A stretch of DNA of 64,000 nucleotides from DATBGO01 sp963695645 (GCA_963695645.1 CAVOHC010000017.1:434001-498000), one strand, 5' to 3'. Shown: positions 42,540 through 52,709, counted from the stretch's first letter. The notes: a model not told the origin generated them from the sequence alone. A program made the numbers and translations.

Positions 42540-43382
42540 TCACGCGCCGGAAAGTCCGTGCCTTGGCGGGTCGGGGCATCTGGACATAATTCGAAATTGC
42601 GGCGAAGTAGTGAATCCGTCCCACCACTCGTTGAACTGCGTTATCACGGTAAGCGTGTCCTGCCAACCCGTGACCGGGACACATGGCACGCCCGCGGCCA
42701 GCACTGGATAATCATTTCCGATCTCATCAAGCCGATCACCTACGAATAGCAGCTCGGCTGGCGCCGCGTGAATCTGCATCATGAGCTTGCGAATTCCGTA
42801 GGCCTTGTCGATGCCCTTGCGCGTAACATCAATCGACGTCGAGCCGCCCCCCCTCACCTCGAACTCAGGCAGCAATAGCGTCACGTGAGCCACGAGCAGG
42901 CGCTTCTTCGTTCCATCAGGGTCCCACGCGGCCTTAGCACCGAGCGGGGCGGCTTGCCCGAGGGCGGAGTAGGTGACCTGGCTGCCGCGGTCTTCAATAA
43001 GTGCGCCCCACGGATGCTCTTCCCAGTACCCGAGTGTCCTTGACACTTCTTCGAGGACCCGCGCGATCTGATCCTTCTCCGCCGCGGACAAGTCCTCGGA
43101 ATAGATCAGCGACCACGCACACTGCTGGCGGGAGTAATAACGCGTGCCACACGTCGGCATCAGATGAAGTCGGCTGAGGACTTGTTCCGGGGCGGTTAGC
43201 CGGTCGAGGACCTGGGCTTGGAATTGCTCAAACCGGCCGCCCGAGATGATGCAGACGGGGAGGCGCTGGAGAAGGGATACCAGGGCCGTTGCCATCGAAG
43301 GGCGCATGGGCGATTTTGACGGCGCGAGCGTGTCATCAAGATCAAAGACAACTGCCTTCGTGCTGCGGGGCGTCTGGTACAT
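42540..43382 (-). CDS. HAD-superfamily phosphatase, subfamily IIB
   Basis: 280 residues. Motif I AVVFDLDDTLA, motif II CIISGGR, motif III Lys in VTRKGIDKAYGIRKL, motif IV LLFVGDRLDEIGNDYPV. The layout fits type IIB HAD enzymes such as phosphomannomutase or sugar-phosphate phosphatases. The C-terminal tail after QFRIMSR looks unconserved. The DUF1206 gene is divergent. Start ATG 43382. Confidence 0.87.
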   Translation of the reverse strand: MYQTPRSTKAVVFDLDDTLAPSKSPMRPSMATALVSLLQRLPVCIISGGRFEQFQAQVLDRLTAPEQVLSRLHLMPTCGTRYYSRQQCAWSLIYSEDLSAAEKDQIARVLEEVSRTLGYWEEHPWGALIEDRGSQVTYSALGQAAPLGAKAAWDPDGTKKRLLVAHVTLLLPEFEVRGGGSTSIDVTRKGIDKAYGIRKLMMQIHAAPAELLFVGDRLDEIGNDYPVLAAGVPCVPVTGWQDTLTVITQFNEWWDGFTTSPQFRIMSRCPDPPRHGLSGA

Positions 43383-43554
43383 GAGCGCGGCGCGGGGCGC
43401 CTACCTCTCCCTGCGTATGCGGGCGCGGTTCATGCACAGCAGACTACGACGACGCCAAGCGGAACAGGCCTGGCCTGCCGCCCGTCCGCCAAGTTGCTGG
43501 TGGTGCCGGACCCGCCAGCGCACCGGCATACTGGCAGCGGAGGCGAAGCGTCTG

Positions 43555-44448
43555 GTGAAGAGTGCCGACGGGCTGGGCGAGGGCGCTGGAACGTCACTGG
43601 ATGCCGCGGCAGCAGCATTGGCGCGAGGTGCCTCTGGCGTCTGGCTGCGCGCCATTTGCCGGCTCGGCCTGGCCTGCCGCGGCGCGGTCTACCTCCTGGT
43701 CGGCTACCTTGCCTTCCGTCTCGCGCTCGCCGTCCGCGAGCGCGGCAGTTCGCCGGCGAGCAGCGCGGGGGCGGTGCAGGAAGCCGTCAGTCCCGCTTGG
43801 GGACGGATCCCGCTGGTGCTGCTCGTTGCCGGACTCGCCGCGTACGCGCTGGCCCAGCTGGTCGAGGCGGTGTTCCGGCCGTCCCGCGCGGATACCGCGA
43901 TCGGCAGGTGGCGCCAGCGTGCGGTGTCGTCCTGGGGATGTTTGCTGTACCTGGCCTTCTGCCTGAGCACTGCCCGGCTTCTGGCGGGAACTCCCCCGGA
44001 GCAGACCGAGCGGTCGGAGCAGCGACAGAACACGGACGTGACCGCGGACTTGCTGCGAACGGGATGGGGCCGACTGATCGTGATCCTGGCGGGCGCCCTT
44101 GTCGTGGCGGCCGGCCTGGAAGCGGCCCGCCGGTCGGTCCGGCTCGACTTCAGGGAGCGGTTCACCCCGGAGCACATGAGCCGGGCGCTGGCCATACTGA
44201 CGAGGGCGCTAGGCGCCTTTGGCAGCGCAGCACGCTCCGTCGTCTTCGTGCTCGTCGGTGTCTTTCTGCTCAAGGCCGCGGTGCTGTCCAGCGCGAAGCA
44301 GGCGAAGGGACTGGACGCGGTGTTCCGTTCGGTGGCCAGCCCGGCCTACGGTTCCTGGCTGCTTGCCTTGCTCGCATCGGGCATGGCCTGCTACGGCCTT
44401 TACTGCCTGATCGAGGCTCGCTACCGTGACCTGACGCCCGGCCGGTAA
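43555..44448 (+). CDS. DUF1206 membrane protein
   Basis: About 297 residues with six helices in three DUF1206 repeats: RLGLACRGAVYLLVGYLAFR, then LVLLVAGLAAYALAQLVEAV; WGCLLYLAFCLSTARLL, then LIVILAGALVVAAGLEAARR; AFGSAARSVVFVLVGVFLLK, then ASGMACYGLYCLIEARYRDL. Function unknown. GTG 43555 with GGAGG upstream is proposed; ATG 43381 is possible but gives a poorly conserved extension overlapping the HAD start. Confidence 0.8.
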   Translation: MKSADGLGEGAGTSLDAAAAALARGASGVWLRAICRLGLACRGAVYLLVGYLAFRLALAVRERGSSPASSAGAVQEAVSPAWGRIPLVLLVAGLAAYALAQLVEAVFRPSRADTAIGRWRQRAVSSWGCLLYLAFCLSTARLLAGTPPEQTERSEQRQNTDVTADLLRTGWGRLIVILAGALVVAAGLEAARRSVRLDFRERFTPEHMSRALAILTRALGAFGSAARSVVFVLVGVFLLKAAVLSSAKQAKGLDAVFRSVASPAYGSWLLALLASGMACYGLYCLIEARYRDLTPGR

Positions 44449-44729
44449 GCCCGGCTCTTACCTTTCGTGCGTCATCCGGCCGGGACGGACGAATCGGCAG
44501 GGACATCCGGGGCGGGCGCGGCAGCAGCGACGCCGGGCGCCCGGTGATCCGCCCGGGCAGGCCCGGCAGCCTAGCGGCGCACTGCCGCGGGTCAGCGGGC
44601 CAGCCGCAGGCTGCCAGGGCACCACCCGGACGACACAGGCAGGCAGCCGGCGTAGTGTCAGGGCGAGAGCTAGCCAACTAGCCGCTGGGTCAAGACCCCG
44701 CCTTGCTGCTGAAGCAGGAAGGCGCGCCC

Positions 44730-45116
44730 ATGATCAGCGTGGATCTGAGCACAAGCGAATGCGACGGCAAAGTCATTGTTGCGTTGCGCGGAGAACTTGA
44801 CATAGCAGACGCCGCGAGCGTCGCGGCTGCGCTCGCCGCGGTCGCAGCCAGCCAGCCGGAGATCATCGTCGATCTCTCGTTCCTGGAGTTCATCGACTCC
44901 AGCGGCGTGGCAGCGCTGGCGCGCGGGCGGAAGCTGGCCCGGCGCGCGGGGGGTGACCTGCTGCTAGCCGCACCGCGACAGCAGGTGCTGCGGGTACTTG
45001 CCGTTACCCGCCTCATCGAGGTCTTCTCCGTCCATGCCAGCGTGGACGACGCGGTCGGCAACGGCCAACCCTCCCGGTCAGCGGCCGGGCGCCCAGTCGT
45101 CCTCGCCGTGACGTGA
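44730..45116 (+). CDS. STAS-domain anti-sigma factor antagonist
   Basis: 128 residues, SpoIIAA-like. VIVALRGELDIADAASVAAA, then IIVDLSFLEFIDSSGVAALA: the first Ser of DSSG is the usual phosphorylated residue. GRKLARRAGGDLLLAAPRQQ follows. It binds an anti-sigma kinase when unphosphorylated; no kinase is in this window. ATG 44730 follows AGGAAGG. It precedes two GAF-ANTAR genes on the same strand. Confidence 0.9.
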   Translation: MISVDLSTSECDGKVIVALRGELDIADAASVAAALAAVAASQPEIIVDLSFLEFIDSSGVAALARGRKLARRAGGDLLLAAPRQQVLRVLAVTRLIEVFSVHASVDDAVGNGQPSRSAAGRPVVLAVT

Positions 45117-45302
45117 ACCCGCCCGCGGCCTCAGTGTCAAAGCCGGGGGACGGCAGCCACCGCAAGGTCGCCGAGCCGGAGGCGCCCGGAGAGGTGGCCC
45201 AGGACAACGTGTGGCGGACACGCAATCTAACGCTCGCAATCAGGGGCCAGCCACGGATGCCTGGAACCGGCCCGCCGCCCAGGTGCTGCGCTGGCTGCGC
45301 GG

Positions 45303-46058
45303 ATGACAGATCGCCGGCCGGGCCGGATCTGGGGCCTGGTCGCCGGGCAGGCCGCCAGCCGCGGCGGACGCGTAACCGCCGCGGATGCGTGCGCGGCGGC
45401 CGTCGCCGCAGTTGAGGTCACCGGCGCCTGGCTGAATGCCGCGAGCGGCGCGGAAGCGGGCCACCTCATGTGGGTGACTGATCAGGTCAGCGAACAGCTC
45501 GCCGAGCTCCAGCTGACCCTGGGAGAGGGCCCGTGCCCAGATGCCGCTGCCACCGGCGGGCCGGTACTGGCCTCGGATCTGAGCGAGACGGAAACCGGCA
45601 GCCGCTGGCCGGCCTTCACCCCGGCAGCCCGCAACGCCGGCGCAGCGGCGATCTTCGCTTTCCCGCTGCGGATAGGGGCGATCCGGGCCGGGGTCCTGGG
45701 CCTGTACCGGGAGCGGTCCGGCCCGCTGACCGCCTTCCAGCTGGGCGACGCGCTGATCTTCGCCGACACCGCGACGCTGCTCCTGCTCGACTCCGAGGAC
45801 CCGGCGGCGGCCGACCCCGCAGCGGGGCCTGGCCCAGGCGGCCAGCCCGCGGAGCTGACACGGCACCGGGCCGAGATCGACCAGGCCACCGGGATGCTCA
45901 CCGAACAGCTCGGAACCGGCATCGCGGACGCATTCGTGCGGTTGCGCGCCTATGCTTATGCCAATGATCTGCGGCTGTCCGACGTTGCCCGCGACATCGT
46001 GGCCCGCCGTCTGAGGCTGTCCCCCGACCTCGACCCGTCCCGGGATGGTGAGGTGTGA
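45303..46058 (+). CDS. GAF-ANTAR regulator
   Basis: 251 residues. A GAF-like domain (VTGAWLNAASGAEAGHLMWV, LTLGEGPCPDAAATGGPVLA, RAGVLGLYRERSGPL) and a C-terminal ANTAR helix set (HRAEIDQATGMLTEQLGTGI, DAFVRLRAYAYANDLRLSDV). ANTAR binds RNA hairpins as an antiterminator; GAF senses a ligand. The next gene has the same layout, so the two may act together. ATG 45303 has no clear ribosome binding site. Confidence 0.9.
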   Translation: MTDRRPGRIWGLVAGQAASRGGRVTAADACAAAVAAVEVTGAWLNAASGAEAGHLMWVTDQVSEQLAELQLTLGEGPCPDAAATGGPVLASDLSETETGSRWPAFTPAARNAGAAAIFAFPLRIGAIRAGVLGLYRERSGPLTAFQLGDALIFADTATLLLLDSEDPAAADPAAGPGPGGQPAELTRHRAEIDQATGMLTEQLGTGIADAFVRLRAYAYANDLRLSDVARDIVARRLRLSPDLDPSRDGEV

Positions 46059-46140
46059 AACATCCCTATCGCCGGTGCGTACGCCGCCTGTCCCGTCCCT
46101 CGCGACGGATCTTGCTGCATCTCTTGAGAGGGTGAGCGGG

Positions 46141-46917
46141 ATGGATGGAGAACTGCTGTCGGAGACGTTCGTCGAGCTGACCGACACCATGGTCGCGAGC
46201 TTCGACGTCATCGACTTCCTGCATATGCTGACCGACCGCAGTGTGCAGCTGCTGGGCGCCTCAGCGGCCGGGCTGCTGCTGGCTGACCCGCGCGGCGAGC
46301 TGCGCGTGGTGGCCGCCTCCAGCGAAGCGGCCCGGCTCCTAGAGCTATTCCAGATCCAGAACGACCAGGGCCCCTGCCTGGACTGCTACCGGGCCGGCCA
46401 GCCCGTCAGCGCTGCGGACCTGGCAGTCGCGGTGCAGCGGTGGCCGCGGTTCGCGCCCGCCGCCCAGCAGGCCGGCTTCGCCGCCGTCCAGGCCCTGCCA
46501 ATGCGGCTGCGCGAGCAGGTCATCGGCGCGCTGAATCTCTTCCGCGCTGATCCCGGGCCCTTCCCGCCCGTAGACATACGGGTCGGCCAGGCCCTGGCCG
46601 ACGTGGCTACCATCAGCCTGCTGCACGAGCGCAGCATGCGCCGCAGCGATACGCTCAACGAGCAGCTGCAGACCGCGCTGAACAGCCGGGTCATCATCGA
46701 GCAGGCGAAAGGCAAGCTCGCCGAGCGCCTCGGCCTGGACATGGACCAGGCATTCAGCCTCCTGCGCGACTCTGCCAGGGCCCGCAACCGCCGCCTGGCC
46801 GACCTCGCCCAGGCCTTCATCGACGGCTCGGAAACTGTCACCGGCCCGACCGCAAGCCGACAGCAGCAGCTGCCACTGGGCGCCAGGCAGGCGCACCACC
46901 GCACCCGGCCTGGCTAG
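46141..46917 (+). CDS. GAF-ANTAR regulator
   Basis: 258 residues. GAF domain FVELTDTMVASFDVIDFLHM, LLGASAAGLLLADPRGELRV, NDQGPCLDCYRAGQPVSAAD, ALPMRLREQVIGALNLFRA; ANTAR domain RVIIEQAKGKLAERLGLDMD, QAFSLLRDSARARNRRLADL. A Gln/His-rich tail follows. ATG 46141 (MDGELLSE) is proposed; a GTG at 46045 would overlap the previous gene. Probably an RNA-binding antiterminator of stress genes. Confidence 0.9.
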   Translation: MDGELLSETFVELTDTMVASFDVIDFLHMLTDRSVQLLGASAAGLLLADPRGELRVVAASSEAARLLELFQIQNDQGPCLDCYRAGQPVSAADLAVAVQRWPRFAPAAQQAGFAAVQALPMRLREQVIGALNLFRADPGPFPPVDIRVGQALADVATISLLHERSMRRSDTLNEQLQTALNSRVIIEQAKGKLAERLGLDMDQAFSLLRDSARARNRRLADLAQAFIDGSETVTGPTASRQQQLPLGARQAHHRTRPG

Positions 46918-46945
46918 TGGCCCAGGCCGACCTCGTAAACCGGAG

Positions 46946-47845
46946 TTACCGTTCGATGTCCTTGCGGCGGGCGGTCGCGTCCTGGAGCCGTCGCTCCGCA
47001 TGGTGGGCGGCGCGGTCGGCCCGGTCGGCGTCCTTGCGTGCCTGGCGCACCGCGCGGCCTGCGCTGGCCTGGGCCTCGAGCGCCGCATCGAGTTCCGCCT
47101 TGAGCCGGCCGACGTTGTCTGCGGCGTCTCCGGCAGCGTCGTGGGCCCGGGTCAGCGTAGCCTGGGCGTTCTCCCGGGCTCTGTCGGCGTGCGCGGCATC
47201 GCTGCGTGCGTCCTGCTCATCCTGCCTGGCCCGGTTTAGCTGCTCGCGGCGAGCCGCCGGGTCTGCCCCGGTCCGTTTGCCTAGCTGAGCTCGTTTCCCA
47301 GCTGCCGCGGGACCGGCAACAGCGGGCACGGCGCTGGCGTCGATGCCGGGGAACCCGCTGCGGGACAAGCCCGAGGTGAGCCGGCCCTGCGACAACTGCA
47401 GCGCGGCCTGCTCGTCGGCCAGTGCCGCATGCAGCGTGTCCTCCAGGCCCCGGGCCGTGCTGTCGGACATCGCCTGCCCGGCAGCGTTCGCCAGGATGTG
47501 CGCCTGCTGCAGCAGCGCATGGATGATCTGATGCTGCTGGCGGGAATCCTGCCGCAGCCGTTCGGCGTCCAGGGAAGCCGTCGCGTGCCGCATCGAGTCC
47601 CCCAGCTCGAGCAGCGACCGGAGCTCGTCAGGATGCGCGCGCACGAGCTGGTTCGCCAGCCACGCGACCTTGTTCGGCTTGGCAAGCTTGCCGATCGCCA
47701 TGGCACCCTCGCCGTCGCCGCCCGCGCGCGCCTGCTTCGCGCGCTCACCGCGGGCCACGATGAATTCATTCAGCGGCCGGCCATACAGGTCATCAGCTGC
47801 GGCATCGGCAGCGTCAGGCCGGCCGGACGTGCCGCGCCGAGCCAT
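46946..47845 (-). CDS. coiled-coil actinobacterial protein
   Basis: 299 residues. DDLYGRPLNEFIVARGERAK, then GDGEGAMAIGKLAKPNKVAWLANQL matches a conserved actinobacterial family of unknown function. The C-terminal third (from AARREQLNRARQDEQDARSD) is a long Ala/Arg-rich coiled coil. ATG 47845 (MARRGTSG) fits better than 47878. Start and coiled coil suggest a cytosolic structural protein. Confidence 0.8.
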   Translation of the reverse strand: MARRGTSGRPDAADAAADDLYGRPLNEFIVARGERAKQARAGGDGEGAMAIGKLAKPNKVAWLANQLVRAHPDELRSLLELGDSMRHATASLDAERLRQDSRQQHQIIHALLQQAHILANAAGQAMSDSTARGLEDTLHAALADEQAALQLSQGRLTSGLSRSGFPGIDASAVPAVAGPAAAGKRAQLGKRTGADPAARREQLNRARQDEQDARSDAAHADRARENAQATLTRAHDAAGDAADNVGRLKAELDAALEAQASAGRAVRQARKDADRADRAAHHAERRLQDATARRKDIER

Positions 47846-47920
47846 TGATCCGCTCCCGCCCGCGGAATCGGCCGCCATCGCCTCATCCGGCCCGGGCTGG
47901 GCTGCATGCGCTGGCAGCGA

Positions 47921-48235
47921 TCAGGCCCGCTGACGGCGTGGCCTGGGCGCGGCGGCCCTGGAACTGGGCCGCGGCGGCGCACCCTGGCTGTCCCCTGGCG
48001 GGCCGTTAGCGGAGCCCGGCACGCGGCCCGCCTGTGTCCATCGCTGGGTGCACGAGGGTGTGTCCGCGCAGTACCAGTGGACGTCCGCGCACGCTGGGCC
48101 GCCGTCGGGCACCATGGACCTGGCCGGCAGGCGGATTCCGCACAGCCAGCACGCTTGCGTTCCGGTTACCCGCCATGCCGCCGGCTCGCCGACTTGATCC
48201 ATGGCGCCGGGCGGCGTCAGGGGTGTCGGGCTCAT
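47921..48235 (-). CDS. small zinc-finger-like protein
   Basis: 104 residues. Six cysteines (CWLCG, ACADVHWYCADTPSC) with an adjacent HW suggest a zinc site. The DVHWYCADTPSCTQRWT motif recurs in actinobacterial proteins of unknown function. The C-terminus is Pro/Arg-rich. ATG 48235 has GGGGGA upstream. Confidence 0.65.
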   Translation of the reverse strand: MSPTPLTPPGAMDQVGEPAAWRVTGTQACWLCGIRLPARSMVPDGGPACADVHWYCADTPSCTQRWTQAGRVPGSANGPPGDSQGAPPRPSSRAAAPRPRRQRA

Positions 48236-48646
48236 CGGGAATTCCCCCTCTCACGCCAGGTCAGCAGTCCGATCCGGCCGCGTAGGTCTCGCCGTCGCTG
48301 CCCCGGCTCTTGGGAGCTGTGCCTGTCGTATGGTCAAATCGAGATAAATTCGGCCCGGCCTGCTGACAGGGTGTCATGAGATGGGCACGCGCGCCAGCAG
48401 TTCGCCAAGCGCCGCGTCCGGGTTACTGCTGTGCCGTTGCTGCTGGAAAGCCGCCCCGGCCCGGCACCTCGCATGCACCCTACATGGCGCCTCAGACACG
48501 CCTGTTTGCTTCGCGCGAATCGGCTGCCCTGCCGGCGAGGCGGCCCGGGCTGGGAACCCCGGCGGTGCGGGTCGCTCGGATTCACGCCGGCCGCGACGAG
48601 CCCGCTGCCGCCATCAGCCTGATACTGCTAGTCCCGGGCCCGCGGA
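48236..48646. other. intergenic region, no gene recognised
   Basis: 411 bp. An AT-rich patch (around 48335-48350) could be the promoter of the small zinc protein. A frame at 48376-48654 has no family resemblance. Confidence 0.45.
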
Positions 48647-50875
48647 CTAGCTGATGTCGGGCTCATGAGCCAGCCACAGGACGCCCAGCGGCGGCAGAGT
48701 CAGTGTCGCGGAGTAGTCAAGGTCGTTCCAGCCGGTGGGCTCGGCGGTGACAGTACCGGCGAGAATGTTGCTGCCGCCGAACTTCGCGCTGTCGGAGTTG
48801 AAGATTTCTGCCCAGCGTCCCGGATGCGGAAGCCCGACGCGGTAGTCAGGACGCGGCACTGGCGTGAGATTGGCCACGCAGGCAATGCTGCGGCCGCCCG
48901 ACACCGGGAACCGGAGGAACGACAGCACGCTGTTATCTGCGTCGTTGGGGTCGATCCAGCGGAAGCCCGGCCAGTCGAAGTCCTGCTCCCACAATGCGGG
49001 CTCGCGCCGGTAGACCGTGTTGAGCTCGCGAACCAGCGCCTGCATTCCGGCATGCTCCGGGTAGTCGAGCAGGTGCCAGTCGACGCTGCCGTCATGCCGC
49101 CACTCATCGTTCTGGGCGATCTCGCCGCCCATGAACAGCAGCGGCCGGCCGGGATGGGCCCACATCCAGGCCAGCAACCCGCGCAGGTTCGCCAGTTGCT
49201 GCCAGCGGTCCCCCGGCATCTTGGCGAGCAACGATCCCTTTCCGTGCGCTACCTCATCGTGGCTCAGCGGAAGTATGAAGTTCTCGGTGAACGCGTACAG
49301 CAGCGCGAACGTGAGCTCGTGATGGTGGTACCGCCGATGCACGGGGTCATTGGCGAAGTACACCAGGGTGTCGTTCATCCACCCCATGTTCCATTTGAAC
49401 CCGAATCCGAGCCCGCCCAGGTAAGTCGGGCGGGAGACGGCCGGCCAGGAGGTGGACTCCTCGGCGACCAGCATGACCGAGGGGTGGTGCCGGTACACCA
49501 CCGCGTTGGTTTCCTTGATGAAGTCGATAGCCTCCAGGTTCTCCCTGCCACCGAACCGGTTGGTGATCCACTCGCCCTCCCGGCGCGAGTAGTCCAGGTA
49601 AAGCATCGACGCCACCGCATCGACGCGCAGGCCATCGAGGTGGAATTCCTCGATCCAGAACAGCGCGTTCGCGATCAGGAAGTTCCGGACCTCGTGGCGC
49701 CCGTAGTTGAACACCAGGGTGCCCCATTCCGAGTGCTCGCCCAGTCGAGGGTCGGCGTGCTCGTACAAGGCCGTGCCGTCGAAGCGCGCCAGGGCCCAGT
49801 CGTCCTTGGGGAAGTGCCCGGCGACCCAGTCGACGAGCACCCCGATGCCTGCCTGGTGCAGCCGGTCAACCAGATAGCGGAAGTCGTCGGGCGTCCCGTG
49901 CCGCGACGTCGGCGCGTAAAACCCCGTCACCTGGTACCCCCAGGAGCCGGAGAACGGGTGCTCCGCGATCGGGAGGAACTCTACGTGCGTGAAGCCAAGG
50001 TCGATGAGGTACTCAGGCAGGACCTCGGCCGCCTCGCGGTAGGTCAGCGGGCGCCATGCGCCGTCGGCGTCCTGGGTCAGCCGCCACGAGCCCAGGTGGC
50101 ATTCGTAGATCGACACAGGAGCGTGCAGCAAGTCGGTGCTCTGCCGGTTGGCGAACCACGCTGCGTCCTGCCATTCGTAGCTGCTCTGGGTGACGATGCT
50201 CGCGGTGGCGGGCGGCACTTCGGTGCCGAACGCGAACGGGTCCGCCCGCAGGCTCACATATCCGTGCTGGCTCACTACCTCGAACTTGTAGTGCTGGCCG
50301 GGGCCGACCTCGGGCAGGAAGATCTCCCAGACCCCGGAGCTGCCCAGCACTCTCATCGGGTGAATGCGGCCGTCCCAGCCGTTGAAGTCACCAACGACCC
50401 GCACCGCCTGCGCGCTGGGCGCCCACACCGCGAACGACGTGCCTGACCTCCCTTGATGTACTCGCACCTGTGCGCCGAGATGGCGCCATAGTCCCTCGTG
50501 CCGGCCCTCGGCCAGCAGGTGCAGGTCGAGCTGCCCCAGCGTGGGCCAGTACCGGTACGGATCATCGGCTGCCGCCACGCCACCGTCTGGGTAGGTCGCC
50601 TCCAGGCGATAGTCCGGGATGTCCGGACCTTCCATTACCCCGGCGAACACCCCCGCGCCGTGCACGCGGCTCATCTCGATCCGCTGCTCACCGGCGAGGA
50701 TGACCATATCGATGGCGTCAGGCCGCCACCCGCGGATCACCACCCAATCGCGGCCGTCATCGTCCCGTACCGGGTGCGGGCCAAGCAGACTGTGTGGATC
50801 GTGGTGCTGACCAGATACCAGACGCTCAAGGTCCAGACCGTCCACTGTCAGCCAGAGATGAGCCGGTGAGTCCAT
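48647..50875 (-). CDS. glgB: 1,4-alpha-glucan branching enzyme
   Basis: 742 residues of GH13. N-terminal CBM48 domains (DPHSLLGPHPV, GTSFAVWAPSAQAVRVVGDF, WGYQVTGFYAP) lead to the catalytic barrel: nucleophile in LDGLRVDAVASMLYLDYSR, acid in MLVAEESTSWPAVS, and LPLSHDEVAHGK. It makes alpha-1,6 branches in glycogen. ATG 50875 (MDSPAHLW) follows GGAGGA. A GH15 gene lies 8 kb to the right; other glg genes are not here. Confidence 0.96.
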   Translation of the reverse strand: MDSPAHLWLTVDGLDLERLVSGQHHDPHSLLGPHPVRDDDGRDWVVIRGWRPDAIDMVILAGEQRIEMSRVHGAGVFAGVMEGPDIPDYRLEATYPDGGVAAADDPYRYWPTLGQLDLHLLAEGRHEGLWRHLGAQVRVHQGRSGTSFAVWAPSAQAVRVVGDFNGWDGRIHPMRVLGSSGVWEIFLPEVGPGQHYKFEVVSQHGYVSLRADPFAFGTEVPPATASIVTQSSYEWQDAAWFANRQSTDLLHAPVSIYECHLGSWRLTQDADGAWRPLTYREAAEVLPEYLIDLGFTHVEFLPIAEHPFSGSWGYQVTGFYAPTSRHGTPDDFRYLVDRLHQAGIGVLVDWVAGHFPKDDWALARFDGTALYEHADPRLGEHSEWGTLVFNYGRHEVRNFLIANALFWIEEFHLDGLRVDAVASMLYLDYSRREGEWITNRFGGRENLEAIDFIKETNAVVYRHHPSVMLVAEESTSWPAVSRPTYLGGLGFGFKWNMGWMNDTLVYFANDPVHRRYHHHELTFALLYAFTENFILPLSHDEVAHGKGSLLAKMPGDRWQQLANLRGLLAWMWAHPGRPLLFMGGEIAQNDEWRHDGSVDWHLLDYPEHAGMQALVRELNTVYRREPALWEQDFDWPGFRWIDPNDADNSVLSFLRFPVSGGRSIACVANLTPVPRPDYRVGLPHPGRWAEIFNSDSAKFGGSNILAGTVTAEPTGWNDLDYSATLTLPPLGVLWLAHEPDIS

Positions 50876-51008
50876 GCTCTCGTCCTCCCCCGCAAATGCT
50901 CGCGACATTGCGCGAGCGTGTAGATCCACCCAGTTTGCATCCCCGATAGCTATCACGGCATCCCCGGTGAACGGAAGCTCACCCGGGCGGCGCGGGTAGG
51001 TATCCGGC

Positions 51009-52709
51009 GTGATCCCCGGGCTTGTCGTGCTGCGTCGCTATCAGCGATCCTGGCTGCGCGGCGACCTGATCGCCGGAGTGACGGTGACGGCCTACCTGAT
51101 ACCGCAGGTCATGGCCTACGCCGCGGTGGCGGGCGTGCATCCGGTCGCCGGGCTGTGGGCAGCGCTGCCGGCTCTGGTGATCTATGCCGCGCTCGGCTCG
51201 TCGCGGTCCTTGTCGATGGGGCCGGAGTCGACGACGGCGCTGATGACGGCGATCGCGCTCGGGCCGCTCGCCAGGGGTGATTCGGCGCGCTATGCCGCGC
51301 TCGCCGCCTCGCTGGCGCTGCTGGTGGGGCTGCTGTCGCTGGGTGCGTGGCTGCTGCGGCTTGGCTTCGTCGCGGACCTGCTGTCGCGGCCCGTCCTCGT
51401 CGGCTACATGGCGGGCCTGGCGCTGATCATGATCGCGGACCAGCTCGGCCGGGTGACCGGCGTGCCGGTCACCGGGCAGGAGTTCGTCGCGCAGGCCATC
51501 TCGTTTGCCCGCGGCATCGGCCTTGCCCAGCCGGCGACGGTCGCGACCGCGGCGTCAGTCCTGGCTTTCCTGTTCGTGTTGCGGTGGCGGTGGCCCAGGG
51601 CGCCTGGCCCGCTTCTGGCAGTGCTACTGGCCACCGCTGCCGTGGCGGCGTTTGGCCTGGACAGCCGCGGCGTCAAGGTCGTCGGGGCGATCCCCGCAGG
51701 CTTGCCGGTCCCGATGCTGCCCGATGTTCGCCCGCATGACCTGCAGGAGCTGTTGCTGCCCGCGTTCAGCGTGGTGATCGTCGCGTTCAGCGATGACGTG
51801 CTGACCGCGCGGTCGTTCGCGCGGGAGGATGAGCAGATACGGCCAAACGCTGAGCTTCTGGCGCTCGCCGTTGCCAACGCCGGATCGAGCCTGCTGCGGG
51901 GATTCCCGGTCAGCAGCAGCGCGAGCAGGACGGCCATCGGCATCACGGCGGGGAGCCGGAGCCAGCTGTACTCGCTGACGGCCGCCGCATCGACAGTTGC
52001 CGTCCTGATCTTCGCCCGGCCCGTGCTGGCGCGCTTCCCGACCGCCGCGCTCGGCGCGATCGTCATCTACGCGGCGATCCTGCTGATCGACGTTCCGGCC
52101 TTCCGGCGGCTGCTCGCCTTCCGCCGCAGCGAATTCGTGCTGGCAGCGTCGACCTGCGCGGGCGTCCTGGCTTTCAACATTCTTTACGGGGTCCTGCTGG
52201 CGATCAGCTTGTCAGTGGCCGAGCTGCTGATGCGGGTGGCCCGACCGCATGACGCGGTCCTGGGCCGCGTCCCCGGCCTGGCTGGCATGCACGACCTGGA
52301 TGACTATCCCGGCGCGCAGACGATTCCCGGGCTGGTGGTGTACCGGTACGATGCGCCGCTGTTCTTCGCCAACGCGCAGGATTTCCGGCGCCGGGCGCTC
52401 GCCGCCGCCACCCAGCCCCCGGACCCGGTCCGCTGGTTCGTCCTCAATGTCGAGGCGAACGTCGAGGTGGACTTCACTGCCCTGGAGGCACTCGATGCGC
52501 TCCGCGAGGAGATCACCCGCCAGGGAGCGGTCTTCGCGCTGGCCCGCGTTAAGCAGGACCTGCTGGCCAGGCTGCAGTCCTTCGGCTTGGCCGAGAAGAT
52601 CGGGGCGGAGCGGCTCTTCCCGACCCTGCCGACCGCGGTCGATGCCTACGAGAAGTGGGCTGGCCAGCATCCTCCGCCGCCGAGCCAGGACGGCGGCCCG
52701 GACAGCTGA
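51009..52709 (+). CDS. SulP-family anion transporter
   Basis: 566 residues. SulP marks: RGDLIAGVTVTAYLIPQVMA, LWAALPALVIYAALGSSRSL, SMGPESTTALMTAIALGPLA, FPVSSSASRTAIGITAGSRS, with about ten to twelve helices. A C-terminal STAS domain (PGLVVYRYDAPLFFANAQDF, VEVDFTALEALDALREE) completes it. It carries sulfate, bicarbonate or similar anions; the ion is unknown. GTG start at 51009. Confidence 0.94.
   Translation: MIPGLVVLRRYQRSWLRGDLIAGVTVTAYLIPQVMAYAAVAGVHPVAGLWAALPALVIYAALGSSRSLSMGPESTTALMTAIALGPLARGDSARYAALAASLALLVGLLSLGAWLLRLGFVADLLSRPVLVGYMAGLALIMIADQLGRVTGVPVTGQEFVAQAISFARGIGLAQPATVATAASVLAFLFVLRWRWPRAPGPLLAVLLATAAVAAFGLDSRGVKVVGAIPAGLPVPMLPDVRPHDLQELLLPAFSVVIVAFSDDVLTARSFAREDEQIRPNAELLALAVANAGSSLLRGFPVSSSASRTAIGITAGSRSQLYSLTAAASTVAVLIFARPVLARFPTAALGAIVIYAAILLIDVPAFRRLLAFRRSEFVLAASTCAGVLAFNILYGVLLAISLSVAELLMRVARPHDAVLGRVPGLAGMHDLDDYPGAQTIPGLVVYRYDAPLFFANAQDFRRRALAAATQPPDPVRWFVLNVEANVEVDFTALEALDALREEITRQGAVFALARVKQDLLARLQSFGLAEKIGAERLFPTLPTAVDAYEKWAGQHPPPPSQDGGPDS

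Noticed and set aside
48376..48654. A 92-codon frame before the glgB stop
   Set aside because: No family resemblance, no clear ribosome binding site, and overlap with the glgB end.
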